Below are positions 18,174 through 26,898 of a stretch of 64,000 nucleotides of DNA, piece after piece (the stretch's first letter is position 1; each line of letters opens with the position of its first letter). The stretch is from Rubrobacter marinus. GTDB lineage: Bacteria; Actinomycetota; Rubrobacteria; Rubrobacterales; Rubrobacteraceae. The translations under genes were made by a program, and so were the position numbers. Below the pieces are notes generated by a model. That model saw nothing but the letters and a program-made list of their open reading frames with translations, searched no databases and was not told the DNA's origin. The DNA lies in NCBI RefSeq assembly GCF_011492965.1, contig NZ_CP045122.1, positions 124,001 to 188,000 on the forward strand. The letters run 5' to 3'.

Positions 18174-19364
18174 CTACACGCTCACCAGGAGGGCCGTCGC
18201 GTACATGATCGCTATGCCGGCCGTCAGCCCGCCGAGGTTCGTGCCGGAGAGGGCCGGGGCCTTTGTTTGGGCTGAGTCCTTGAGCAGGAGCCGCGTGACC
18301 TCGTATATGACCTGGAGTATCGCGCCGACTCCGACAGCCAGGAAGAGGGCCGAAAGCAGGTTCGAGTAAGCGAAACCGGCGATCCAGGTCCCAAGGATGG
18401 CCGGGCCTCCCCCCAGCAGTGCCAGCCCCACGAAATGCCAGAGGCTTGGTCTGCGTTCCTTGAGGATGGGTGCCGCGATGCCGACGCCCTCCGTGATGTT
18501 GTGCAGGGTGAAGCCTATGATAAGGAACGTGCCGAGGGCCGCTTCTCCCAGGGCGAACGCCGCCCCGATGGCGAGTCCCTCCCCGAGGTTGTGCAGGCCT
18601 ATCCCCGCGGATATGCGGTAGGAGGTCGAAAGCCTACTCGACTCGTCGCGCCCGCGCCGGAACAAGCTTTCGGCCCCCAGGAGCCCGAGGAACGTCAATA
18701 AGGCCACCAGCAGCACCATGGGGACCCCGGAGAAGACCCCCGGCAGTTGCCCGGCGAGCTCTACGGCCTCCAGCATCCCGTCCACCACCAGCCAGACCAG
18801 GAGCCCGACCGTAAGGGCCAGGACGAAGTTCATGCCCGAGACGCCGAGGCGCCTCAAGAACGGGTACCACAACAGCCCCAAGGACACCGGCACCACCCCG
18901 ACGTAGAACCCGATAAGCGCGTAGCGGAAGAGCGACTCTCCCGAGAAGCCCGGCGTGAGGGCCGCCAAAGGCACCTCCGCGTCGAAGGTCGTCCCGGTGT
19001 TCGTGATGAGGGTGATCGCATACGCCTCGCCCTCGACCCACGTGTAGGGGATGTTTATCTCGGTCGAACCCAAGGGCGGGATCGTGTTCCCCGACTCTAC
19101 CTCGAAACCCGTCAGCGCATCGTTCACGTTGACCTGCGCGATCGTCACGGGGTCCGGGCCGCCGTTGGTGACGGAGACCACCATCTCGTACTCCGTCGGC
19201 AGGGCCACCCGCTCGACGGTAAGGTCCTCCACGGGCGGCAGGTCACTCCGCGCCACCCCGGCCCCGTTCAGCACGATAAAGGCCAAGAGCAAGCCCAGCC
19301 CCAGGAGCGGTATGAGTCCCAGGAGCACCCAGCCCGGCCCGCGTCCCTCATGCCTCTTCTCCAC
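18174..19364 (-). CDS. ZIP-family metal transporter with extracytoplasmic N-terminal domain
   Basis: A 396-residue protein. The GTG start at 19364 is preceded by AGGAGG at seven bases; an ATG at 19382, right after the oxidase stop, is the alternative. After a first membrane helix (about residues 12-34) comes an all-beta-looking domain of about 110 residues (EYEMVVSVTNGGPDPVTIAQ, immunoglobulin-like), then eight further helices. The ZIP signature is clear: helix 4 GIGLHNLGEGLAIGAAFALG and helix 5 IGFTLHNITEGVGIAAP, whose His, Asn and Glu residues bind the transported metal. It sits 20 bases after the multicopper oxidase and is probably co-transcribed from the MntR-type palindrome, so Mn or Fe is the likely substrate. 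Confidence 0.85.
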   Translation of the reverse strand: MEKRHEGRGPGWVLLGLIPLLGLGLLLAFIVLNGAGVARSDLPPVEDLTVERVALPTEYEMVVSVTNGGPDPVTIAQVNVNDALTGFEVESGNTIPPLGSTEINIPYTWVEGEAYAITLITNTGTTFDAEVPLAALTPGFSGESLFRYALIGFYVGVVPVSLGLLWYPFLRRLGVSGMNFVLALTVGLLVWLVVDGMLEAVELAGQLPGVFSGVPMVLLVALLTFLGLLGAESLFRRGRDESSRLSTSYRISAGIGLHNLGEGLAIGAAFALGEAALGTFLIIGFTLHNITEGVGIAAPILKERRPSLWHFVGLALLGGGPAILGTWIAGFAYSNLLSALFLAVGVGAILQVIYEVTRLLLKDSAQTKAPALSGTNLGGLTAGIAIMYATALLVSV

Positions 19365-19384
19365 CTTCTGTCCTCCTACCATGC

Positions 19385-20866
19385 TTACTCCTCCACCTCG
19401 AAGAAGCCCAGCCAGCCGAGCTCGGCGAACTCGTTGACGTGGGCGTGGAACATGAAGTTGCCGGTGCGCCCGTAGGTGAACTCCATGATCCCGCGCTCCC
19501 CCTGGGCGAGCATCTTGGTGTCCGTGTACTCCGTCGGCTCGAGCTTCGTCCCCGTGGGGTAGTAGTCGAAGAAGTTCGCGTGGATGTGCATGCTGTTTAT
19601 GAGGTCGAACTCCGTCATGTTGACCAGGTACACCCGAACGGGCTGCCCCTTCTTTATCTGTATCGGGTGCCGCTGGTAGTGGAAGGCGACCCCGTTGACG
19701 GTGTAGACCTCGTTCTCGGTATCGAAGTTGGTGTCGAAGCCGTTCATGACCATGACCATCTCGTCCGCTTCCGAGCGCCCCTCCTTGGGGTCGACGATGA
19801 ACGCCCCGTAGAGCCCCTTCTCGACGTGCTTCCTCAGGGGCGGGACGTGGCAGTGGTAGAGGTGGCACCCGAACGGCTCGGCGTCGAACTCGTAGACGAA
19901 CTCCTGGCCCGGACCGACGAGCTCGAACGTCCCGTCCATGTTCGCATCGTGGATGCCGTGGAAGTGGATGGTGTGCGGGTGCGCCCCCCGGTTCTTGAAC
20001 GTGACGCGCACCCGGTCCCCTTCACGGGCACGCAACGTCGGCCCCGGCACCTGCCCGTTGTACGCCCAGGCCGGATAGAAAACCCCCGGCGCCACCTCTA
20101 TCTCCACGTCCTCGGCCACGAGCTCGTACTCGCGGACGGTCCTGCCGCCCTCTTGGCGTTCCTCTCCCCAGTAGAAGTCCCTCAAAAACTTCGAGGGGTC
20201 GAACTTGGAGAGGTCCACGTCCCCTTGCCCTCCGTGCTGCCCCACCATCCCCTCGTGTCCTCCGGCATCCATCTCCTGCCCGTGGGCCAAACCGGCATGG
20301 GCACCCGCCGCCACGCCCGCGGCACCCAGAGCGCCCGTGACGCCCGCGGCCCGCAACCCCAACGCGCCACCGGACATGCCCAAGGCGCCCGCGATGCCCG
20401 CGGTCCTCAAGAAGTCCCGACGCGAGAATCCGGGCACCGGCTCACCCGTTCGCACGGGCTCCGCCCCTTCGACCGAGGCTGGAGCATTCGCCCGCCGGCC
20501 GGACCGCGCAATCGCCGCCAGCGCGACGACGAGCGCCGCCTCCGCCGCCAACGCGGACAGGTCCAGCACCCCCATCCCCTCCACCTCGCCCGCGTGCGGC
20601 CCGAAGAACGGGACCCCCGCGGTGCGCGTCACGACGTACAGGGCGATGAGCGCGAGGTTACCGACGACGCCGAGGAGCAGCAAAGCCCGCCCGGGCTGGC
20701 GCAGCAGGGCCACGCCGAAGAATCCCTGGGCCGCGGCGGCCGACAGGAAGAAGAGCCCGTACCCCCACCACTCCTCGAAGTGCTCCGGCATTACCCACAG
20801 ATGCGCCAGCGCGGCCAACAGCGAGAGAACCGCCGCGCCGTACAAGGTCATTCTCCGTCGCTCCAT
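19385..20866 (-). CDS. membrane-anchored multicopper oxidase
   Basis: A 493-residue protein with an unusual layout. Residues 1-125 form about four membrane helices; an SRRDFLRTAG twin-arginine motif follows at about 147, then a second hydrophobic stretch and a His/Met/Gly-rich linker (MDAGGHEGMVGQHGG). From about residue 230 on is a multicopper oxidase of the two-cupredoxin type. Copper ligands are visible in HTIHFHGIH, HLYHCHVPPLRKHVEKGL (type 1 and trinuclear), SMHIHANFF and FMFHAHVNEFAE. Family members oxidise metals, phenols or nitrite. Its start faces mntR across a palindrome, and a ZIP transporter follows, so oxidation of Mn or Fe is a reasonable inference, not shown. Confidence 0.88.
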   Translation of the reverse strand: MERRRMTLYGAAVLSLLAALAHLWVMPEHFEEWWGYGLFFLSAAAAQGFFGVALLRQPGRALLLLGVVGNLALIALYVVTRTAGVPFFGPHAGEVEGMGVLDLSALAAEAALVVALAAIARSGRRANAPASVEGAEPVRTGEPVPGFSRRDFLRTAGIAGALGMSGGALGLRAAGVTGALGAAGVAAGAHAGLAHGQEMDAGGHEGMVGQHGGQGDVDLSKFDPSKFLRDFYWGEERQEGGRTVREYELVAEDVEIEVAPGVFYPAWAYNGQVPGPTLRAREGDRVRVTFKNRGAHPHTIHFHGIHDANMDGTFELVGPGQEFVYEFDAEPFGCHLYHCHVPPLRKHVEKGLYGAFIVDPKEGRSEADEMVMVMNGFDTNFDTENEVYTVNGVAFHYQRHPIQIKKGQPVRVYLVNMTEFDLINSMHIHANFFDYYPTGTKLEPTEYTDTKMLAQGERGIMEFTYGRTGNFMFHAHVNEFAELGWLGFFEVEE

Positions 20867-20892
20867 CGTTACCCCTACTCTCTCATTCGGTG

Positions 20893-20910
20893 TTTTAGTT
20901 TTGGCTAAAA
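20893..20910. promoter_or_regulatory. MntR/DtxR-type palindromic operator
   Basis: TTTTAG, six bases, CTAAAA: a perfect inverted repeat in the 123-base region between the divergent oxidase and mntR genes. Its TTAG/CTAA half-sites resemble DtxR-family boxes. It lies just upstream of the mntR -35 element and about 27 bases from the oxidase start, so one dimer pair could control both directions. A related site is upstream of mntH. Confidence 0.6.
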
Positions 20911-20950
20911 TATAAACTTGGATATCCTAACGGTCAAGTCTAGGCACTTC

Positions 20951-20978
20951 TTGACAAGAAAACGGGGTTGTTTAGACT
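20951..20978 (+). promoter_or_regulatory. mntR promoter
   Basis: TTGACA at 20951-20956 and TAGACT at 20973-20978 with 16 bases between give a good sigma-70 type promoter. The transcript would begin around 20985, only a few bases before the ATG at 20990, consistent with the lack of a ribosome site. Confidence 0.55.
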
Positions 20979-20989
20979 TGTATTTAGAG

Positions 20990-21700
20990 ATGTCCAATGC
21001 CACGACAACCCCGCCGCCTTCTTCTTCGGTCGGCGACTACGTGAAGGCGATATGGGAGCTCGGCGGCGGTACGGGCACCGCTTCGACCAAGGAGATCGCG
21101 GATCGGCTCTCGGTCGCGCCGGCGTCGGTGACGAACATGCTGGGGCGCTTGCGGGAGCGGGGTTTCGTCGAGTATGAGCGTTATCGCGGGGCGTCGCTCA
21201 CCGAGGAGGGACGCTTGGAGGCCTTGAGGCTGGTCAGGCGGCACCGTTTGATCGAGACGTTCTTGCTGGAGCACCTTGGGTACTCGTGGGAGGACGTGCA
21301 CGAGGAGGCCGAGCGGCTCGAGCACGCCGTCTCCGACAATTTCACGGAGCGCTTGGCGGAGATGCTGGAGCACCCAGAGAGAGATCCCCACGGCGAGCCC
21401 ATCCCCAAGGTCGACGGCTCGCTCGCACCGGACGACTCGCGACCCTTGGTCGATACCGAGGCCGGGGAGCGCGTCCTCATCTCGCGGGTGAGCCACGGGG
21501 TCGGCGGCGACGACGCCCCGATTCTGGTCTACCTGGGGGAGCGCGGTCTCGTCCCCGGGCGTGAGCTGGTCGTCGGGGAGGTCCGTGCCCTGGACGGTGT
21601 CGTCGTCGTGGAGGACGAGGACGGAGTCTCGCACGCCCTCGGTCCCGCGCTGGCGGCCTCGATCTTTGTCCGGACCTACGCGGAGTCTGCGCAGGAGTAG
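20990..21700 (+). CDS. mntR: MntR/DtxR-family metal-dependent repressor
   Basis: A 236-residue three-domain regulator: winged helix (residues 12-75, VAPASVTNMLGRLRERGFVEYERYRG), dimerisation/metal domain (76-150) and an FeoA-type SH3-like end (175-230). Metal ligands point to manganese rather than iron: Asp16 where DtxR has Met10, Glu108 where DtxR has Cys102, with His85, Glu111 and His112 conserved (LEHAVSD). Such proteins bind DNA when charged with Mn and repress uptake genes. The start at ATG 20990 is preferred over earlier in-frame starts because the promoter lies just upstream. It is divergent from the oxidase-ZIP pair across a palindrome; mntH carries a related site. Confidence 0.88.
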   Translation: MSNATTTPPPSSSVGDYVKAIWELGGGTGTASTKEIADRLSVAPASVTNMLGRLRERGFVEYERYRGASLTEEGRLEALRLVRRHRLIETFLLEHLGYSWEDVHEEAERLEHAVSDNFTERLAEMLEHPERDPHGEPIPKVDGSLAPDDSRPLVDTEAGERVLISRVSHGVGGDDAPILVYLGERGLVPGRELVVGEVRALDGVVVVEDEDGVSHALGPALAASIFVRTYAESAQE

Positions 21701-21734
21701 TACGAGGCGAGGATTGACGAGCACCGGTACGACC

Positions 21735-21905
21735 GCTATGCTGCCGAGCAATAGACGTAGTAAGGGCGGAGGGGTCCAGGAAGCCGGTGCGAGTCCGGCG
21801 CGGTCCCGCCACTGTGACCGGGGAGCAAGCCCGAAAAGCCACCGCGCAAGCGGGAAGGCCGGGATGAGCGACGATCCGGGAGTCAGGATACTGACCTGCC
21901 GCCCA
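21735..21905 (+). promoter_or_regulatory. cobalamin (B12) riboswitch
   Basis: The conserved core is plain: GCCGGTGCGAGTCCGGCGCG (B12-box hairpin), GGTCCCGCCACTGTGA, a GGGAGCAAGCC stretch, and the closing AGTCAGGATACTGACCTGCC ending at about 21903. Adenosylcobalamin-type riboswitches fold when the vitamin is plentiful and shut off the downstream genes. Here those genes are cbtB and cbtA, a cobalt importer, giving feedback from B12 to cobalt uptake. Confidence 0.95.
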
Positions 21906-21946
21906 TAGTGCCTGGACTGGGGCGAGGACCCCGAGAAGGAGATCGT

Positions 21947-22165
21947 ATGGAAAAGACTTTTTCCCCCGAGCGGCGCATCTCTTTGGGGGAGATGCCCTTA
22001 TGGAGCTGGTTGTTGGTGGCCCTCCTGCTGGTGGTGCTCTTCGCTCTTCTTTCCGCTAGCGGGGCCCTGCTCTCGCCTTTGCTCGGGCAAGCGGCGCAAG
22101 TCGCCGACTACCTGCACGAGTTCGCCCACGACGGCCGCCACCTGCTCGCCGTCCCCTGTCACTAG
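21947..22165 (+). CDS. cbtB: CbtB, small subunit of the CbtAB cobalt importer
   Basis: A 72-residue protein with one membrane helix (WSWLLVALLLVVLFALLSAS) and the family hallmark at the C-terminus, YLHEFAHDGRHLLAVPCH, whose His and Cys residues are thought to bind cobalt. The ATG follows AGGAGAT. CbtB is almost always found directly after a cobalamin riboswitch and before cbtA, as here, and is part of the predicted cobalt transporter serving B12 synthesis. Confidence 0.93.
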   Translation: MEKTFSPERRISLGEMPLWSWLLVALLLVVLFALLSASGALLSPLLGQAAQVADYLHEFAHDGRHLLAVPCH

Positions 22166-22186
22166 GCAGAAACGGGAATCGGACAG

Positions 22187-22903
22187 ATGGTCGCACGGTA
22201 CCTGTACCGGGGCCTGGTGGCCGGATTGCTGGCGGGCCTCTTAGCAGGGATCTTCGCCTTCTTTGCGGGCGAGCTCTCTGTCGACCAGGCCATCCGGCTC
22301 GAAGAGGCCGCCGCACACGCGCATGAGGAGGAAACCTTTAGCCGCCCAACCCAGAAGGTCGGGCTCTTCTTTGCCACGAGTTTCTCTGGGGCAACCGTCG
22401 GGGGGATATTCGGGGTCGCGTATGCGTACTTCCGCGGTCGCCTCGCGTCCAAGAGTGATTGGACCCGCAGCTTGTCGCTGGCCGCAACCATCTTCGCCGG
22501 GGCATCCCTGGTACCGTTTCTCAAGTACCCTGCCAACCCTCCCACAGTGGGAGATCCGGAGACCATAGGGGCTCGCACGGCGTCCTACTTACTTTTGGTC
22601 GCGCTCTCGCTGCTCGCGATCGTGGCGACTTGGTACGCGGCCAAGGGTCTCCGGGGCGAGGTGTAAGCTCTCCCGTGCGCCACTTGACGGTGGGAACGGG
22701 CTTACTGGCCGTTTTGGGGTGCTTTTCGGCGCGCTGCCGGCCGGCGCCGATCCCGGGAGTTCCCGGCCGGGCCACTGTGGGAGTTCCGGGTTTCGTCTTT
22801 GGGCAGTTTGCTCGTGTTCTGGGTGGGCCTCGGGGTGGTCTTCGGGGTTTTGTGCGAGCGGGCGAACCGAAGAGGAGGCGCACGTAAGCATCCGGTGCGC
22901 TAA
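22187..22903 (+). pseudogene. cbtA: CbtA cobalt importer membrane subunit, frameshifted as sequenced
   Basis: The first 159 codons read MVARYLYRGLVAGLLAGLLAGIFAFFAGELSVDQAI and several more helices, including AATIFAGASLVPFLKYPANP, typical of CbtA. The frame then stops at 22666, but the protein clearly goes on: SSPVRHLTVGTGLLAVLG in a second frame, then FGALPAGADP, then EFPAGPLWEFRVSSLGSLLV ending with a TAA at 22901-22903. Three single-base losses (near 22655, 22728 and 22760) bring the gene back to its first frame, giving about 239 codons, the normal length. The end with E-F-P-A-G-P-L-W-E-F is a CbtA signature. It forms a B12-controlled operon with cbtB. Confidence 0.85.
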
Positions 22904-23412
22904 CCTCCGGGGGGACGCGCGCTAGTCCCCGGCGGGCTGCCGAAGGTGGGGAGGTACGTACGCTGGACGGTCCCGCTGCCGTCCAAGATTGGGTTGCTCG
23001 CGCCCTCGTATCCGCTGGTGGCCTCTCGCGCCGCCCCTTCAAAGCAGGTCGAGGCCACGGGTCACGGCAACAAAGAGGATCGCGCCCGCGATTGCCCAGG
23101 CGAGCCTGCGGGCGGCGGACCCATGGTCGGGGGGCTTCAAAGGCCGTCGGGTGCGGCGGATCTGGTCGTCACGGAACGTGCGCCTACTCCTCATCGCCCT
23201 CCTCCTGCGCCCCCCCGAGGGTCTCGAAGCCCTGCCGTTGGAACGCGGGCGGCATCGCGAGGGCGCCCGCAGGGTGGCCTACCACCGAAGGCAGCGCCGA
23301 TCCCCAAGCCGACCAGGAGCGCGAGGAAGAGTTAGGAGCACGCCCGCGTTTATGCCGCGTCGCCCTACAAAGGACTGGCATTCGTTCGCGCGACGCCCCT
23401 GACTCTCCCAAC
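22904..23412. other. gap without a convincing gene
   Basis: About 510 bases between cbtA and the convergent ZIP gene. The minus strand near 23280-23345 can encode a hydrophobic peptide (FLALLVGLGIGAAFGG), but reaching a start and a stop needs inconsistent frame changes, so I do not call a gene. No clear terminator or structured RNA was seen. Confidence 0.4.
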
Positions 23413-24159
23413 TTAACCTCCCAGTAACGTGAAGAGGACGAGCGTCGTCGCGGCGAGCGTGGCCACGAAGAGCACGCCGGGGACCCTGCTCCGGTGCTCC
23501 GCCTGGGCCTCCGGGAGCAGGTGGGAGGCCCCCATGTAGGCGAGCACCCCCCCGGCGGCGCCAACGAGCAGGCCCAAAGCCCGGTCGCCGGGGGCGGGCA
23601 GGGCGGTGGTTAGGGCGGCGGCCAGCGGGATCGCGAGCCCCAACGGGACCGCCACCCGCAGGACCTGGGCGCGCGTCGCGTGCGCGGCGGCTAGGATCGC
23701 CGCCAAAGAGATCCCGACCGGCGCCTGGTGGACCAGCACCCCCAGACCCACCGCTCCGGCGGCGGGCGCGGAGAGCTCCGCGCTGACGCCCAGCGCGAAC
23801 CCGTCGGCGAGGTTGTGGACCGCCAGCCCCATCACGAGCGGCGCGAGCGCATGCTCTCGGACGTGCTCGGCCGGCGAGTGGTGGGTGTGCGCGCGTGTGA
23901 AGGTCTCGACGAGCAGCAGGAACGAGAACCCCCCGACGAAGCCCCAGACGGCGGTCCTCCCGCTCAGCTCCAGGGCCTCGGGGAAGAGGTCTGCGAACGC
24001 CAGGGCGAGCAGGAGCCCCGCCGCGACGGCGACGGAGTACGACCGGCCCCTGACGCCCATCCCCTTGCCGAGCAGGGCCAAGAGGCTCGCCCCCGAGAAG
24101 CCAACGGCCGAGAGCAGCGCCGCGAAGGTCGCGGTCACCGGCGTCGCCACCCCGCGCAA
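23413..24159 (-). CDS. ZIP-family metal transporter (ZupT-like)
   Basis: A 248-residue protein of eight membrane helices. Helix 4 reads PLVMGLAVHNLADGFALGVS and helix 5 GVLVHQAPVGISLAAILAA, giving the His-Asn...Asp/Gly and His-Gln...Pro residues where ZIP proteins bind metal; the helix-5 motif differs from the usual H-x3-E, so substrate preference may be unusual. A His-rich loop between helices 3 and 4 (TRAHTHHSPAEHVREH) is a typical zinc-binding loop. The start is uncertain (TTG 24159 or a nearby GTG). It lies 130 bases after the P1B-4 ATPase gene on the same strand, consistent with a metal-balance operon. Confidence 0.82.
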   Translation of the reverse strand: MRGVATPVTATFAALLSAVGFSGASLLALLGKGMGVRGRSYSVAVAAGLLLALAFADLFPEALELSGRTAVWGFVGGFSFLLLVETFTRAHTHHSPAEHVREHALAPLVMGLAVHNLADGFALGVSAELSAPAAGAVGLGVLVHQAPVGISLAAILAAAHATRAQVLRVAVPLGLAIPLAAALTTALPAPGDRALGLLVGAAGGVLAYMGASHLLPEAQAEHRSRVPGVLFVATLAATTLVLFTLLGG

Positions 24160-24288
24160 GGCGCGCGACCACCCGAACCGTGGCCGGCCGGGGTCGCATC
24201 CGCGTCGGCGACCACCCTCCTTCGCGCGAAAAGCTTCCGCGCGTTGATCTCCGTCGTAGGCTCCTTCCGCGACGACGCCCGCTCCATC

Positions 24289-26853
24289 CTAGTTCCGTCC
24301 GTAAGCCAGCAGCCGCAAGGCGTTGAAGACGACCAGGAGCGTGGAGCCCTCGTGGAAGACCACGGCCGGGCCGATGCCGAGGAGGCCGAACGCGGTCGCC
24401 GGGATCAGCAGGACCACCACGCCCAGGCTGACCCAGAGGTTCTGCTTGATGGTACGGCTCGTGGCGCGACTGAGGCCCGTGGCGAACGGGAGTTGGCGGA
24501 GGTCGTCGGACATGAGCGCGACGTCGGCGGTCTCCAGGGCCACGTCCGAGCCCGCGGCACCCATGGCGATGCCGACCGTCGAGTTGGCCATCGCCGGGGC
24601 GTCATTTACGCCGTCGCCGACCATCGCCAGCTTGCTCTCCTGCTTGCGCAGTTCCTTTATCGCGCCAACCTTGTCCTCTGGCAGCAGGTCGCCCCGCGCC
24701 TCATCGAGCCCGATCTTCTCGGCCACCGCGTCGGCCACGCGCTGGTTGTCGCCGCTGATCATGATCATGCGCCGCAGGCCGACCTGGCGCAGCTTCTTTA
24801 CGACCTCCGCCGCCGACCCGCGCGGCGTGTCCATGAGGCCCAACACGCCGAGGTAGCCCTCTCCTCGGCGCACGATCATCGTCGTGCGCCCGTCGCCTTC
24901 GAGCCTCTCGACGGTCCTTCGGATCTCACCCGGCAGCTTCTCCCCGTCCCGCTCGAAGAGGTCGTCCTTGCCGATCCACACCGGCTCTCCGTCGAGCCGG
25001 GCCCGCACGCCTCGGCCCGTGAGGCTCTCGAGGCCGTCCGCCTCCGGCATCGCGGTTCCTTCCAGCCGCTCCGCGCCCCCCTTCGTCACGGCGGCGGCCA
25101 GCGGATGGTCGCTGAGGCGCTCGACCGCCACGGCCGCGCGCAGGAGCTCTTGCTCGTCCGCGTCCTCGTAGGGCACAACGTCCGTGAGGCGGGGCTTGCC
25201 CTCCGTGAGCGTCCCCGTCTTGTCGAAGGCTACGGCCGTTAGCGTGCCGAGGTTCTCCAAAGGTCCGCCGCCCTTTACCAGCACGCCGCTCCCGCCGGCC
25301 CGGGCCACGCCGGAGAGCACGGCGCTGGGGGTGGCTATCGCCAGGGCGCAAGGACTCGCCGCCACCAGCACGGCCATCGCCCGGTAGAAGGCGTCGCCGA
25401 AGGGCTCGCCGGTCAGGAGCGGCAAGGCGAGCAAGAGCGCCACGAAGCCGAGCACGGAGGGGACGAAGATCCGCTCGAAGCGGTCCGTGAAGCGCTGGGT
25501 GGGGGACTTCTGGGTCTCGGCCTCCCGCACCATCCGCACGATGCGAGCCAGCGTATTGTCCTCGGCGCGCCGCGTCACCTTTACCTCCAGCGAGCCCGCG
25601 CCGTTGATGGTGCCGGCAAAGACCCTGCTCGCGGCGTCGAGCTTCTCCGGGGCCTCCATCGCGGCTTCGGTGTCGTCCACTGGCCGCTTGTCCACGGGGA
25701 CGTTCTCGCCGGTGACCGGCGACTGGTCCACGCTGCTCTCGCCCCCCACCACGAACCCGTCGGCCGGGATGCGCTCGTTGGGCTTGACGATGACGACCTC
25801 GCCGACCTCTACTTCCTCGACGGGCACCTCCTCCCGAGCGTCGCCGCGCCGCACCAGGGCCGTCTTGGGCGCCAGCTCCGCCAGCGCCTCTATCGCCTTC
25901 CGGGCGCGGCCCATCGCGTAGTGCTCCAGGGAGTGCCCCAAAGAGAAGAGGAAGAGCAAGAGCGCCCCTTCGGCCCACTCGCCCAGGATCGCGGCGCCCG
26001 TGGCGGCTATCAGCATGAGGAAGTCGATCTCGAAGCGCCCGGCGCGCACGTTCTCCGCGGCCTCACGCAGCGTGTAGAACCCGCCGAAGAAGTACGCGGC
26101 GAAGTAGAAGCCCAAAGGCACCCACCCCGTAACGTCGGTGAGCACCGAGAGCAAGAAGCCGGTGATGAGGGCGGCGCCGGAGAGGATCGCGAAGATCAGC
26201 TCGGTGTTCTCGCCAAAAACGCCGCCGTGGTGGTGACGGTCGTCGTCTTCCTCGTGGTCGTCTTCTCCGCTGCCGGCCTCCTCGGCATCGAGAAGAGCAC
26301 GGTCACGAGGGACGTGGGGGTCGGGCTCCGGGGCCTCTTCGAGCCCGTGCCGGACGGGCCCGTCCCGGTCTTCCCCGCGAGCGCGTTCGCGGGCGCGCCG
26401 ATCTCGCACCACCCGGACGCCCAACTTCTGCAGGTTCTCCCGGATCTCGGCCTCGTTCGTGAGCTCCCAGTCGAAGCCCACGCGCAAGGGGCCCGACGCT
26501 GTAGCCTCCGCCTCCACCACGCCCCTCGTCCGCTTGAGCCGCTCGGCCACGGTGCGGGCGCGGCGGGGGTGGTCGATGCCCTCAACACTCCAGAGCGCGT
26601 GGCCGAAGCGCTCGGTGAGGCGTGCCCCGGCGCGTTCGGAGATCCGGCGGATGCGCGGCAGCGAGAGCGCGTCCGGGTCGTAGTGGATGCAGAGCTTGGC
26701 CGGCTCGCCGTCCGGGCCCTCGACTATGTGCGCCTCCTCGACGCCTTCGCGGTCCTCCAGCTCCTCGACGAGCCGCCCGACGCACTCGTCCCTCTCGTCC
26801 GGCACGTACGGGAGCAGCACGGGTATCTCGAGTTGCAGCTTGCCGGTCATCAC
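24289..26853 (-). CDS. P1B-4-type heavy-metal ATPase (Co/Fe/Ni exporter type)
   Basis: An 854-residue pump. The transport core has the SPC motif (VLVAASPCALAIATPSAV), the phosphorylation loop DKTGTLTEGK, TGE (VTGEN), SGDN, GDGVNDAP and, in the last helix region, HEGST before LLVVFNALRLL. SPC plus HEGS/T defines P1B-4 ATPases, which export cobalt, ferrous iron or nickel. The N-terminus is unusual: two copies of a beta-alpha domain about 70 residues long (starting LQLEIPVLLPYV and HALWSVEGIDHP) that look like metal-binding domains but lack any Cys pair, then an acidic, His-containing linker (HEEDDDRHHHGG). Upstream is the P1B-2 ATPase. Confidence 0.9.
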   Translation of the reverse strand: MMTGKLQLEIPVLLPYVPDERDECVGRLVEELEDREGVEEAHIVEGPDGEPAKLCIHYDPDALSLPRIRRISERAGARLTERFGHALWSVEGIDHPRRARTVAERLKRTRGVVEAEATASGPLRVGFDWELTNEAEIRENLQKLGVRVVRDRRARERARGEDRDGPVRHGLEEAPEPDPHVPRDRALLDAEEAGSGEDDHEEDDDRHHHGGVFGENTELIFAILSGAALITGFLLSVLTDVTGWVPLGFYFAAYFFGGFYTLREAAENVRAGRFEIDFLMLIAATGAAILGEWAEGALLLFLFSLGHSLEHYAMGRARKAIEALAELAPKTALVRRGDAREEVPVEEVEVGEVVIVKPNERIPADGFVVGGESSVDQSPVTGENVPVDKRPVDDTEAAMEAPEKLDAASRVFAGTINGAGSLEVKVTRRAEDNTLARIVRMVREAETQKSPTQRFTDRFERIFVPSVLGFVALLLALPLLTGEPFGDAFYRAMAVLVAASPCALAIATPSAVLSGVARAGGSGVLVKGGGPLENLGTLTAVAFDKTGTLTEGKPRLTDVVPYEDADEQELLRAAVAVERLSDHPLAAAVTKGGAERLEGTAMPEADGLESLTGRGVRARLDGEPVWIGKDDLFERDGEKLPGEIRRTVERLEGDGRTTMIVRRGEGYLGVLGLMDTPRGSAAEVVKKLRQVGLRRMIMISGDNQRVADAVAEKIGLDEARGDLLPEDKVGAIKELRKQESKLAMVGDGVNDAPAMANSTVGIAMGAAGSDVALETADVALMSDDLRQLPFATGLSRATSRTIKQNLWVSLGVVVLLIPATAFGLLGIGPAVVFHEGSTLLVVFNALRLLAYGRN

Positions 26854-26898
26854 GATCCTTCCGTCGCACCATCCGTACCGGAGCGGGCCTGACGGGCC

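Noticed and set aside
23184..23341. Small hydrophobic minus-strand peptide.
   Set aside because: The frame changes needed are not consistent with the deletion pattern seen elsewhere, and no start or ribosome site is visible.
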